A stretch of DNA of 64,000 nt from an uncultured Saprospiraceae bacterium (GTDB lineage: Bacteria > Bacteroidota > Bacteroidia > Chitinophagales > Saprospiraceae). Both the position numbers and the translations under genes were made by a program. The notes beneath the pieces were generated by a model. It did not search any database. It saw only the letters and a program-made list of their open reading frames with translations, and was not told the origin of the DNA. Each line of letters begins with the position of its first letter. Within the stretch, counting starts at the first letter, position 1. Of the stretch, positions 53,460-62,123 are shown piece after piece. The stretch spans positions 1-64,000 of the forward strand of contig CALLXF010000010.1 of NCBI GenBank assembly GCA_938015805.1, read 5' to 3'.

Positions 53460-53634
53460 ATTTATGGATGGTGGCCGCTTAGGAACATTCTCTTTTCTAT
53501 AATCACACTACAATCCTGATAGAAATTAATTTAAGTTTTATATTTCTGAAAAGACTATTAAAAAAATGACCCAATGGAAAATCCAAAAGGGCCAAACCTA
53601 CTTAAACCATTATTTTTAGAGACATTCCTTTTAC

Positions 53635-54291
53635 CTAAGATTTTTCTTTTAAAAGACGACCTATATCTTCTTCCAATTTTTTGATCGAGTTTTTATTTAA
53701 TCCATTATAGATTCCTCGGATATGTCTTTGTTGGTCTACTAGGATAAAGTTTTCTGTATGTAAAAACTCATCATCATCCTTTTCTAATCCTAAACTTTCC
53801 TCTACAAAGTATGAGTGTCTACCCATATTATATATTTCTTGTTGATCGCCAGTAACTAGATGCCATTTAGAATCATTCACTAGATATTCCTCGGCAAATG
53901 CCTTGAGCACAGGAACAGAATCTCTAGTCGGTGTGACAGAATGAGACAGTAGCATTACTTTATCATTTGATTTAAATTGCCTTTGTAGATCTACAAAACT
54001 CCTTGTCATTTTAGGGCAAATACCAGGACAAGTAGTAAAGAAAAAATCAGTGACATACACTTTGTTCTGGAAGGTCTCATTTGTGACGGTATCCCCATTT
54101 TGATTTATAAAACTAAAATCAGATACCTTATGAAAACTTTGCAATACGTTATCGTCTGGCTTAAGCCAATAAGGAGTAAAATCTGCATCTTTATAAAATG
54201 GGAGGTGATAATCGCCATCCATTTCTTTATTAGAAATAGATGGTTTACAACTAAATAAAAATACCAATGACACAAAAAATATCTTATTCAT
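53635..54291 (-). CDS. SCO1/SenC-family copper chaperone/thiol protein, lipoprotein
   Basis: 218 aa. Lipoprotein signal with lipobox FLFSC (Cys about 15). The thioredoxin-like SCO domain has the CPGICPK motif (CxxxC, about residue 95) and the distal His in DEFLHTENFILVD, the three Cu ligands of SCO proteins. It delivers copper to cytochrome oxidase CuA or acts as a thiol reductase in the periplasm. It overlaps the MORN gene by eight bases, tying it to the YHYH operon rather than to oxidase genes. Confidence 0.88.
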   Translation of the reverse strand: MNKIFFVSLVFLFSCKPSISNKEMDGDYHLPFYKDADFTPYWLKPDDNVLQSFHKVSDFSFINQNGDTVTNETFQNKVYVTDFFFTTCPGICPKMTRSFVDLQRQFKSNDKVMLLSHSVTPTRDSVPVLKAFAEEYLVNDSKWHLVTGDQQEIYNMGRHSYFVEESLGLEKDDDEFLHTENFILVDQQRHIRGIYNGLNKNSIKKLEEDIGRLLKEKS

Positions 54292-54901
54292 TCTGGCTTT
54301 GTAAAACTACTTCCTCATTTTCTAATGAAAAACACAAGCTTGCTCTTTTTAATCCAAAGATCCTTCCATGCCTTGCTTCGTAGTTATTATATAATTTTCC
54401 ATTCTCTCTCCACGATTGCTGTAAACCGTGCTCCTTTCCGTTTTCTAGATTTATTTTTTTAAACAATCTCCCTGATTTATAAAATTGCTTTTGTGGGCCT
54501 TCTCCTTTTCCATTAACTAGAAATTGTTCTGATCTTAAATTTCCATTCTTCCACCAAGATCTGGTAATTCCTTCCTGAATACCATTTACATATTCACTGG
54601 AGAAACTTAGATGTCCATTATCAAAATACTTTAGGCTTTTACCATTTTTTATTCCGTTTAAATATTCAATAGATTCGGCCAAAGAGTCATTTTTATAATA
54701 ATCTATACTTATACCTGTAAATGGTATATCATTATCATAAACAATTCCTTTTGCTCGATTTAATACCAACTCTGATTTAAGTACAGAGCGAATGATATTT
54801 TTCCTACTAGTAAATGTCTTCTCCATAGGACTTTCTTGAAAAGAATGACAAGAAAGTAACCCTATGAAAAAGATCCAACAAAATTTATTAGTTAATCGCA
54901 T
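54284..54901 (-). CDS. MORN_2-repeat lipoprotein (second copy)
   Basis: 205 aa from the ATG at 54901 (the frame extends to 54946, but the lipoprotein signal MRLTNKFCWIFFIGLLSC begins here). Repeats such as YLNGIKNGKSLKYFDNGHLS, NGIQEGITRSWWKNGNLRS and NGKGEGPQKQFYKSGRLF are MORN_2 units. It overlaps the YHYH gene by 14 bases and the SCO gene by eight, so the three are translationally coupled. Only loosely similar to the MORN lipoprotein at 2404. Function unknown. Confidence 0.75.
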   Translation of the reverse strand: MRLTNKFCWIFFIGLLSCHSFQESPMEKTFTSRKNIIRSVLKSELVLNRAKGIVYDNDIPFTGISIDYYKNDSLAESIEYLNGIKNGKSLKYFDNGHLSFSSEYVNGIQEGITRSWWKNGNLRSEQFLVNGKGEGPQKQFYKSGRLFKKINLENGKEHGLQQSWRENGKLYNNYEARHGRIFGLKRASLCFSLENEEVVLQSQNE

Positions 54902-55703
54902 TTGGAGTACCCTGATAATCTCCAGGGAATAAAATGTAATATGCATTTAAGTACAAGTCATTTTGAATATGGTAATGATATTCGCCATCTTCATTATGCG
55001 GCGTAGGTCCAAAGTGACCTCCAGATTCATCCAAATCAGATGGATAAGTGCCGTCATAGTCTCGTCTTCCATAAAGAAAAAAGCCATCTGCAATTACCCC
55101 AATCAACTTATCATCATCTTCTGACCAAGCATGCGGCTCTAAATGGTAATGGTAACTCTGAGGACCTGTATGTCCTGCTGTAAAATCTAGACTGCCTACG
55201 GCATTATCTAATGGCACATTAGGTCCTTCTTCATCATTATAAATCACTGACCCACTAACAGCAAATCCTATCGCCCCTAAACCTGTAGCTGTAGGCGAAT
55301 TTGCAAGCTGAGGATTAGTGGGAATGCGTAATGTATAGCTTCCATTAAAATCATCAATATTACCGGGAGCCATCATCTCAAATGAAGTAACTGTAGGTGC
55401 TACAAACAAAGGATGATCTTCCTCAGCTGCCTCTGTAACAATAACATTACCCATAGGGCCGTCAAGCGATCTCTCAGTCGTATTTGACCAATATGGAGAT
55501 GTATGATCTGGTAATCCATTTGTCTCTAATACAACCTCATCACCATCCAGCGTAATCGTAAAATTGTCTCCAAATTCGGCAAAAGCAACATGTAATTCTG
55601 CATCAGAAGTAGATGGATCTTCGTCTTTACAAGACTGCAGTGACAAGACTACACTTAAAATTCCTAAAATACAGACTGATAAATACCTCATGTTCAATTT
55701 CAT
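54888..55703 (-). CDS. YHYH domain lipoprotein
   Basis: 271 aa. Lipoprotein signal (VVLSLQSC, Cys about 25). The YHYH domain is identified by SYHYHLEP and by EYHYHIQND near the C-terminus, with IADGFFLYGRRDYDG, ESGGHFGPTPHN between them. The paired HxH motifs look made to bind metal, and family members are secreted or periplasmic. First gene of a three-gene coupled set with MORN and SCO. An alternative ATG lies four codons in. Metal identity unknown; copper is suggested by the SCO neighbour. Confidence 0.82.
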   Translation of the reverse strand: MKLNMRYLSVCILGILSVVLSLQSCKDEDPSTSDAELHVAFAEFGDNFTITLDGDEVVLETNGLPDHTSPYWSNTTERSLDGPMGNVIVTEAAEEDHPLFVAPTVTSFEMMAPGNIDDFNGSYTLRIPTNPQLANSPTATGLGAIGFAVSGSVIYNDEEGPNVPLDNAVGSLDFTAGHTGPQSYHYHLEPHAWSEDDDKLIGVIADGFFLYGRRDYDGTYPSDLDESGGHFGPTPHNEDGEYHYHIQNDLYLNAYYILFPGDYQGTPNAIN

Positions 55704-55739
55704 TTTTCTTTGTTTTATCGTTTAGACAACATAGTTTAT

Positions 55740-55776
55740 AAAATCCTTCGTTATCTAAAAATATTTATCAGAATTC
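55740..55776 (-). promoter_or_regulatory. Element shared with the EF-hand gene, upstream of the YHYH operon
   Basis: On the minus strand it begins AATTCTGATAAATATTTTTA and ends CGAAGGATTTTA (55751-55740), the same 12 bases as before the EF-hand gene, with most of the preceding 20 bases also alike. It ends 36 bases before the YHYH ATG, a suitable promoter distance. Confidence 0.5.
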
Positions 55777-55973
55777 CTGCTTTTTCTAGTATCCAGTATT
55801 TGCTTAAAAATAAAATAGTACAATAACGAGCGATCGTAAATATGTATTTTGTAATCGCAAAGTATATTATTACACCAACCTAAAAAATACTCTTGAATCT
55901 TGTCTAATTATAAGGTAGGTCAAAATGAATGTAGATAATTAAAGCCCTAGAAATAGACCAGTAATCTTATCTA

Positions 55974-56474
55974 CTAATTATTTCTTTCTCTGTCACCTTT
56001 GCCAAGTCCTGGTCTTCTCATCCTGTCTCCTTTAAGTCTATCAGAAAAAACATTATTGACTACTTCCCTTTTGAATGAATCAAAATGTAGTTCTTGTTCT
56101 TTACTAAGTATACTTTTAACCTCATCAAAGTGTGAGGATAGTGCAGATAATTTTTGCAATTCTAGTTCTTGGATTTTCGATTCGATTTTTTTCTTCTCAC
56201 TCGGTTCCATTCCTTCTAACAATGACTTTTTTATCAAGGCACGTTGAGTCTGATTTAAAGCCTTACTCTTACTTTTATGCTTATTAATTAAATCTTGTAA
56301 TAATTTTTCTTGATCTGAATTTAGATCCAGGACGTGATGAGGAGCTCCACGCGATCTATCGTTCTCTAGATGTGGACCTTTAGGTCTATTTAAAATAAAG
56401 AACGTAAGGATTAATAGATTTAAACATACTAATCCTACGATGATATACTTATATAATTTGGTATCGTCTTTCAT
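55974..56474 (-). CDS. Spy/CnrX-like periplasmic (heavy-metal) sensor
   Basis: 166 aa. One N-terminal membrane anchor (YIIVGLVCLNLLILTFFIL), then a helical hairpin domain with LDLNSDQEKLLQDLINKHKSKS, LLEGMEPSEKKKIESKI and LSKEQELHFDSFKRE, the layout of the Spy/CpxP/ZraP/CnrX family. His and Met residues near the start (GAPHH) and NKHK could bind metal. The C-terminus is Arg/Gly-rich. It follows the small membrane protein and sigma factor by five bases, as CnrX accompanies CnrY and CnrH. Confidence 0.72.
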   Translation of the reverse strand: MKDDTKLYKYIIVGLVCLNLLILTFFILNRPKGPHLENDRSRGAPHHVLDLNSDQEKLLQDLINKHKSKSKALNQTQRALIKKSLLEGMEPSEKKKIESKIQELELQKLSALSSHFDEVKSILSKEQELHFDSFKREVVNNVFSDRLKGDRMRRPGLGKGDRERNN

Positions 56475-56479
56475 AATTA

Positions 56480-56767
56480 TTAGTATCCACTATAATCAAT
56501 GATGCCTATCTCTTGATAACTAAGAACTGAGGATCCATCATTTCTCAAATTCGAATTTTCAGCATTAAAGTAATAAATACTTATTGCATTAATAACTAAA
56601 AGCACAGAAGCCGCAGCCATCATAGCAGATTTAGACATTCCAAAAACCCTAGTCTCTCTTAAAACTAATCGTTCTTCAATTATAGGAAACAAATCTCTTT
56701 TAAGTTTTGTCCTCTTTATATGTTGTGTACTATTTAATACTTCATCTATCCACCGATCTTTTTCCAT
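56480..56767 (-). CDS. Small single-pass membrane protein, putative anti-sigma factor
   Basis: 95 aa. A cytoplasmic helical N-terminal half (DRWIDEVLNSTQHIKRTKLK, LFPIIEERLVLRET), one membrane helix (SAMMAAASVLLVINAISIYYF, about residues 45-66) and a short periplasmic tail. This topology and its position directly after an ECF sigma gene fit a small anti-sigma factor of the CnrY type. There is no ZAS zinc motif. Sequence identity with known anti-sigmas cannot be judged by eye, so function rests on context. Confidence 0.6.
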   Translation of the reverse strand: MEKDRWIDEVLNSTQHIKRTKLKRDLFPIIEERLVLRETRVFGMSKSAMMAAASVLLVINAISIYYFNAENSNLRNDGSSVLSYQEIGIIDYSGY

Positions 56768-56798
56768 TATATCAGTTTAATTATTTATTAGACAGTGA

Positions 56799-57362
56799 TT
56801 ATTTATTTTTCCTTCGATATTCATATATTTTTCCTAAGTCGACTCTCAATTTTGTTTTTGCTCTTTGTAATAATGACTCCGTGGCTTTTAAAGAAATTTC
56901 CATGATATCCGCTACCTCTTGTCTAGGCAATTCTTCTATAAAACTTAAAATAAAAGCAGTTTTCTGATTGTCTCCTAAAGAATCAATAGCTTTAAAAAGT
57001 ATGGAAGCTTTTTCTTTATTTTCTAATGTAACTCCAGGATTTAAAAAGTCAGAAATTTGAAATTGAGAATTTTCTAGCGGACTCATCCTCGATCTCTTTT
57101 TCTTTTTTAAAAAATTAAGCGATGCATTTACTGTTATTCTATAAAGCCAGGTATTTACGGCTGAGGCCCCTTTAAAAGTGAACGCTTTTTTAAATACATT
57201 AACAAAAACATCTTGTGTCACTTCTTCTGCGTCTTGATCATTTTTTAGATAACTAATAGCGAGATTATATACCATACTACTATGGGTAACATAAAAAGCT
57301 TTAAAAGCGACTTTATCCCCTTTAGCTATTTTCCCTAATAATATTACGTCTTGTTTACTCAA
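56799..57362 (-). CDS. ECF RNA polymerase sigma factor
   Basis: 187 aa. Sigma region 2 at about residues 25-90 (YNLAISYLKNDQDAEEVTQDVF, NTWLYRITVNASLNFLKKKK) and region 4 at about 125-180 (NQKTAFILSFIEELPRQEVADIM, LKATESLLQRAKTKLR). No region 3 and no extra C-terminal domain, a plain ECF sigma. First gene in a set with a probable anti-sigma and a Spy/CnrX-like sensor. It probably drives its own operon and perhaps the YHYH and EF-hand units downstream. Confidence 0.9.
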   Translation of the reverse strand: MSKQDVILLGKIAKGDKVAFKAFYVTHSSMVYNLAISYLKNDQDAEEVTQDVFVNVFKKAFTFKGASAVNTWLYRITVNASLNFLKKKKRSRMSPLENSQFQISDFLNPGVTLENKEKASILFKAIDSLGDNQKTAFILSFIEELPRQEVADIMEISLKATESLLQRAKTKLRVDLGKIYEYRRKNK

Positions 57363-57484
57363 TGGTATCTATAAAGTGACAACGACTATAAATGTATCGG
57401 TATTTGAACTACAATTAAACCGTTTACACTTTCTAAAAAAAGTATTTTCCCTTAATTAATTTTATTGAAAACTTAGTTTAAAAA

Positions 57485-59527
57485 CTAATTTCCCGGAGAA
57501 ACTCCTGGGCCTACCGTAGTGTCTCTAAACCAAACTTCTGTGTAGCAACCATTTTCATACTGTTTCTGAATATCACCATCATAAGTTTCCGCTCCAGCAC
57601 ACCAGACCATATTTTTCTTAGGATCTTTTCCATTGGTTTGATTATAGGCTCCTTGTTTAAAATAAATGGTTTCGTTGCTATATGCGGATGCTCTTTCTGT
57701 TCCATCTTGTCCTATAGGAACAAATAACTTATTGACTTGGTCAGGTCGATCAGATGTCTTTACATATTCGGATGTTATAAGATTTTTAGTAAATGTTATA
57801 GTCTCATGTCGATCACTTTTAAATGTCAAGTACATAATACCGTTATAAACATTCACAGTGTATGAAAATTCTTCTCCTAGTTCAATTCCATCTTTTGGTT
57901 CCTCAGGAAAATCATTTTTACTTGTTCCTATTACAGACATATCATGACCCCAGACTGGAAGAGAATAATCCCATCTGCCGGAGTTATCATCACCTTCCGT
58001 ATTTATCTCATAATTCCAAAAGACAGATCCTTTTTCATGACCTGGAAATTTTTTGTAAAATATTTTTAGTGGTTCGTTTTCATGTCCAGCACCACTATGT
58101 ATTTGTCCGACTACAGTCGAATAAGATGCAGCCACTCTAGCATCTCCAGAAACGGATACATGCATCACTCTACAAGTACCCGTTAACTTCCCTCCTTCCT
58201 CTGGGGTCCATTCTCTTTTTTCATGTAATTCTGTTCTTGTATTACTCGAGTTTTTAGAAGTAACACCAGAGTTAGGTGTTTTGTAAACGACCCATCTTCT
58301 AGTACCGTCTATAGCAGTATAGAAGAAATTTTTATGTTCAAAGTCTATTAAGTCATCAACACTCGTTCCATCACCCATCAACATTTTAAATTTATCCATA
58401 CAATCGATTACCTCACTCGGATATACGGTTTTACTACTAAGCCCATCATTTGCTGCAAAATACCCAGCATTAGATATCGCATCATCACTGATCATCATAC
58501 TTGCTGATTTAAACCAAACTTCCGTGTAGTTTCCATCCGCATATTGTTTTTCTAAATCACCATTATGCGTTTCTGCTCCCGAGCACCAGACCTTATTAAG
58601 TTTAGGATCTTTTCCATTAGTTTGGTTATAAGATCCTAGTTTGAAAAATAGTCCTTCATTGGCGTAAGCCTCTTTACGCTCTACCCCATCTTGTCCAATA
58701 GGCACAAATAAATTTTTTACTTGCTCTGGCATATCTGAAGGCTTAGCGTATTCCGAATCGATCAGATTTTTAGTAAACGTTTTAGTCTCATGTCCCTCAC
58801 TCGTAAATGTAAGATGCATCACGCCATCTTTTATTTCTATCTCATAACTAAATTCTTCTCCTAAAGCAATTCCATCTTTTGGTTCTGGTGGGTAAGAATT
58901 TTTATCCGTTCCTACTACAGAAAAATCGTAACCCCAAATAGGATAAGAATAATCCCACCGTCCAGAATTATCATCCCCAGCCGTATTGATTTCATAGTTC
59001 CAAAAAACTGAGCCTTTAGTATGACCAGGGAATTTTTTATAGAATAATTTAAATGGTTCGTTTTCGTGTCCATCAGCACTATGAATTTGTCCTACAACGA
59101 CTGAGAATGTAGAGGCTACACGAGCATCACCTGTTGTAGCTACATTCATTACTTTAAGTGTAGCATTTAATTTTGCCTCAGTTTTAGGAGCCCATTTTTT
59201 TAATTGAGCTAGCTCTGTTCTCGTATTATTAGAGGTTCCGTGGGTATTTCCTGCATTAGGCGTTTTAAAAACAACCCAATCTTTTTTACCATCATTGGCG
59301 GCATAAAAAAAGTCTTTTTGCTCAAAGTCTATTGCGGGACCAGCATTGGTTCCATTTCCCAAGATCAAATTCCAATGCTGGAAAAAAGGGATAATATCAC
59401 TTGCATAAATCGTATCCATGGCAATGGTACTTTTAGATTCTTTAGCAGAATTTGCACAGCCATTTAGTATTAAAAAAGTACTAATAATTAATAATGTAGA
59501 TAATGATGTTGTTAGATATTTTTTCAT
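57485..59527 (-). CDS. Tandem PL7-family polysaccharide lyase (alginate lyase 2-like), lipoprotein
   Basis: 680 aa. Lipoprotein signal with Cys about 24 (LILNGC). Two PL7 domains in tandem (about residues 40-345 and 370-670). Each has the three catalytic signatures: NTRTEL, VGQIHS and GxYNQTNGKDP (FFKLGSYNQ; YFKQGAYNQ). The copies are alike in most motifs, so the gene arose by internal duplication. PL7 enzymes cleave alginate or related uronans by beta-elimination at the cell surface. It is last in the uronate operon, 109 bases after uxuA. The exact uronan is inferred only. Confidence 0.87.
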   Translation of the reverse strand: MKKYLTTSLSTLLIISTFLILNGCANSAKESKSTIAMDTIYASDIIPFFQHWNLILGNGTNAGPAIDFEQKDFFYAANDGKKDWVVFKTPNAGNTHGTSNNTRTELAQLKKWAPKTEAKLNATLKVMNVATTGDARVASTFSVVVGQIHSADGHENEPFKLFYKKFPGHTKGSVFWNYEINTAGDDNSGRWDYSYPIWGYDFSVVGTDKNSYPPEPKDGIALGEEFSYEIEIKDGVMHLTFTSEGHETKTFTKNLIDSEYAKPSDMPEQVKNLFVPIGQDGVERKEAYANEGLFFKLGSYNQTNGKDPKLNKVWCSGAETHNGDLEKQYADGNYTEVWFKSASMMISDDAISNAGYFAANDGLSSKTVYPSEVIDCMDKFKMLMGDGTSVDDLIDFEHKNFFYTAIDGTRRWVVYKTPNSGVTSKNSSNTRTELHEKREWTPEEGGKLTGTCRVMHVSVSGDARVAASYSTVVGQIHSGAGHENEPLKIFYKKFPGHEKGSVFWNYEINTEGDDNSGRWDYSLPVWGHDMSVIGTSKNDFPEEPKDGIELGEEFSYTVNVYNGIMYLTFKSDRHETITFTKNLITSEYVKTSDRPDQVNKLFVPIGQDGTERASAYSNETIYFKQGAYNQTNGKDPKKNMVWCAGAETYDGDIQKQYENGCYTEVWFRDTTVGPGVSPGN

Positions 59528-59636
59528 TTGCTTCGTTTGCTAAAGACACTAATTTTAAAAAATCAATATACTGTTTTAATATAACCCGATCCTTAGAATT
59601 ATTCTAAAAAATATAAGAACCTTACTTATTCTATTT

Positions 59637-60851
59637 TTATACTCTTAAAGATTCTCTGATTCCTACTTCTAAACCTCTTAATTCTGCTAGACCTCTCAAT
59701 CTTCCAATAGCGGAATAGCCCGGATTTGTTCTTTGGTTAAGATCATTTAACATTTGATGACCATGATCGGGTCTAAAGGGTAATCTCATATCTATGCGAT
59801 TAGACTCTAGTCGACTTGCTTGCTCAGAAATTAAACTTTTCATAACACCATACATATCGACATCTCCTTCCAGGTGATTAGCTTCATGAAAATTTCCGGC
59901 GTCATCTCTTTTAGTAGACCGTAAATGAACAAAATGTATTCTAGACCCTAGTCGTTCTACGATACCCACAAGATCGTTATCTGGAAGGACTCCTAAAGAA
60001 CCTGTACAAAATGTAAGGCCGTTATGAATACTATCTACTGCATCGTAAATTTCTACTATATCTTTTTCTGTACATACGATACGAGGTAATCCCAAAATTG
60101 GAAATGGAGGATCATCCGGATGAATACACATAAATACACCTGCTTTTTCTGCTGTCGGAATAATTTCTTGTAAAAATGAAAAGAGGTGAGATTTTAACTG
60201 ATCTTTATTTATATCATTGTAAGAATCCAGTACTTGCTGAAACTTCTTTAGTGTATATCCTTCCTCTGCTCCTGGTAACCCTGCAATAATATTATTTACA
60301 AGTTTCTCTTTATCTTTTAAGGATAAACTCAGGAAATAAGTATTTGCGATTTTTCTTTGTCTATCAGAGTAACTTTCTATCGCTCCAGGTCTTTTTAAAA
60401 TAAATAACTCAAAAGCTGCAAAAGCAACAGCATCAAATCTCAATGCACTACTACCATCCCTATAAGAATAATCCAGATCTGTTCTTGTCCAGTCTAGGAC
60501 TGGCATGAAATTATAACATATGATATCGATATCACAGTTACCTAAGTTAGTTATCGTTTTTTTATAATTATCAATATATTCCTGGCAACGTCCATTTCCT
60601 TTTTTAATATCCTCGTGTACAGGTACGCTCTCTACCACAGACCATCGGAGCCCTGCTTCTTCTATTTCCTTTTTACGTTTTAATATTTCATCTACGGGCC
60701 ATACTTCCCCGTTAGGAATATGATGTAGAGCGGAAACTATTCCTGTTGCCCCTGTCATTTTTATATGAGAAAGGGTAACCGTATCGCTCGGACCAAACCA
60801 TCTCCATGTTTGTTCCAGTCTAAGGGACGCTTGGTTATTTAGTAAGTCCAT
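59637..60851 (-). CDS. uxuA: Mannonate dehydratase
   Basis: 404 aa, the UxuA-type TIM barrel. Landmarks: [12 protein letters not shown] at the start, [52 protein letters not shown] and [11 protein letters not shown], including the Cys, His and Asp that bind Fe/Mn. It dehydrates D-mannonate to 2-keto-3-deoxygluconate in uronate catabolism. Two bases after the Nramp-fold gene, so in the same operon. It joins with the fructuronate reductase upstream. Confidence 0.95.
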   Translation of the reverse strand: MDLLNNQASLRLEQTWRWFGPSDTVTLSHIKMTGATGIVSALHHIPNGEVWPVDEILKRKKEIEEAGLRWSVVESVPVHEDIKKGNGRCQEYIDNYKKTITNLGNCDIDIICYNFMPVLDWTRTDLDYSYRDGSSALRFDAVAFAAFELFILKRPGAIESYSDRQRKIANTYFLSLSLKDKEKLVNNIIAGLPGAEEGYTLKKFQQVLDSYNDINKDQLKSHLFSFLQEIIPTAEKAGVFMCIHPDDPPFPILGLPRIVCTEKDIVEIYDAVDSIHNGLTFCTGSLGVLPDNDLVGIVERLGSRIHFVHLRSTKRDDAGNFHEANHLEGDVDMYGVMKSLISEQASRLESNRIDMRLPFRPDHGHQMLNDLNQRTNPGYSAIGRLRGLAELRGLEVGIRESLRV

Positions 60852-60853
60852 AT

Positions 60854-62095
60854 TTAAATTATTTGTTGAAGGACTCCTTTGACTCCTATAAATGATGTAA
60901 AAATTGCAAACGCAAGTATTACAAATAAAATAATATTAGTAACAATAGAAAAACGATATTTTTCCATTAAATCTTTACGGTTACCGAGATACATAATACA
61001 CCCAACGGTTAATGGAAGAATGATGGAATTTAATGCTTGTGATATGATCATTACAAATACAGGCCGAGCGTTAAAAATGGGTACTACCAGTCCTAGTAAT
61101 GAAATGAAAAAAACCATGAGTCTATATTTAGGAAGTTTCATTTCTCTAGGCGACTGGTTATAATCGCACAGTAACCAAGGAAGCATTAATACATTTGGGA
61201 ACTGAGAAGAAACACCTGCAGCAATAATTCCAAATGCAAATATGGCAACTGCCATTTTACCTGCAAGTGGTTCGAGTATTTCTATCATCTGCGAAGCCTT
61301 ATTTAAACCTAGATTCTCAGGAAAAAGAGTTCCTGCGGCGGCAGCCATAATAGACATACTAATAACAAACATCAAAACCACAGAAACAATTGCATCCTTT
61401 CTTTGTGTAATAGTATCCTCTATTCCCCATCCTGCTTCTTTGACTAAAGTAGTTCTTATTATAAATAATCCGGAAAACACAGTGGTTCCTATAAGAGAGG
61501 CTATTACTAAAAAGGGTCCTTTATCCATATCATTAGTGACGGCTGGAATATTGGGTAATAACCCGCTTAATATCTCTTTAGGAGGAGGCATAAGGATAAA
61601 AAAGTTAACAAGAAAACATAAAGACATTATCGCAACAATAACGGCAAGTGATCTTTCAAAAAACTGAGTTTCCCCATTCCAAAAAATAAAATAAACAACT
61701 ATTATAAAAAAGGCTGCAAAATAAACAGCCGGGATTCCATCACTTATAAATGATTTAGACCAAACATGAGATATATCTGCAACTATACCCATGACGCCCA
61801 TTACACTACCCATAACTCCTGCCGTAAGCGCAATAATAAAGAATATCCCTATCCCTGGATGTATATGTTTTTTAAAAGCATAAAGAGCCGTCTCTCCTGT
61901 TACCATAGTATAACGGCTATATAGATTTATCATAAAATAAGTCGCGAGGCAAGAGGCGACTATAGTCCATAAAAGAGACATACCATAGGTTGCCCCTGCT
62001 TTAGCCATAGAAGTTACACTACCAGTTCCTATATTAAAACCCAGTAAAAAGATACCAGGAAGAAATAGAGCAATCGTTTTTTTTATTTGATCCAT
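60854..62095 (-). CDS. Nramp-fold transporter lacking the metal-binding motifs
   Basis: 413 aa, about eleven membrane helices, Nramp/LeuT-like. The helix-1 motif DPGN that binds metal in true Nramps is replaced: [18 protein letters not shown] aligns with it, giving GTGS. The helix-6 M-P-H motif is replaced by [12 protein letters not shown], with Phe-Pro-Asn. So it should not carry Mn/Fe in the usual way. It sits between fructuronate reductase and uxuA, two bases before the latter, so a uronate or related sugar acid is the likely substrate. That specificity is inference from loss of ligands and context. Confidence 0.8.
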   Translation of the reverse strand: MDQIKKTIALFLPGIFLLGFNIGTGSVTSMAKAGATYGMSLLWTIVASCLATYFMINLYSRYTMVTGETALYAFKKHIHPGIGIFFIIALTAGVMGSVMGVMGIVADISHVWSKSFISDGIPAVYFAAFFIIVVYFIFWNGETQFFERSLAVIVAIMSLCFLVNFFILMPPPKEILSGLLPNIPAVTNDMDKGPFLVIASLIGTTVFSGLFIIRTTLVKEAGWGIEDTITQRKDAIVSVVLMFVISMSIMAAAAGTLFPENLGLNKASQMIEILEPLAGKMAVAIFAFGIIAAGVSSQFPNVLMLPWLLCDYNQSPREMKLPKYRLMVFFISLLGLVVPIFNARPVFVMIISQALNSIILPLTVGCIMYLGNRKDLMEKYRFSIVTNIILFVILAFAIFTSFIGVKGVLQQII

Positions 62096-62123
62096 ATGCG
62101 TTTTAAAATAGAATCATAAAAAA

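Noticed and set aside
61242-61667. 141 aa plus-strand frame opposite the Nramp-fold gene
   Set aside because: Antisense to membrane helices; such frames arise easily and it has no promoter or family pattern.
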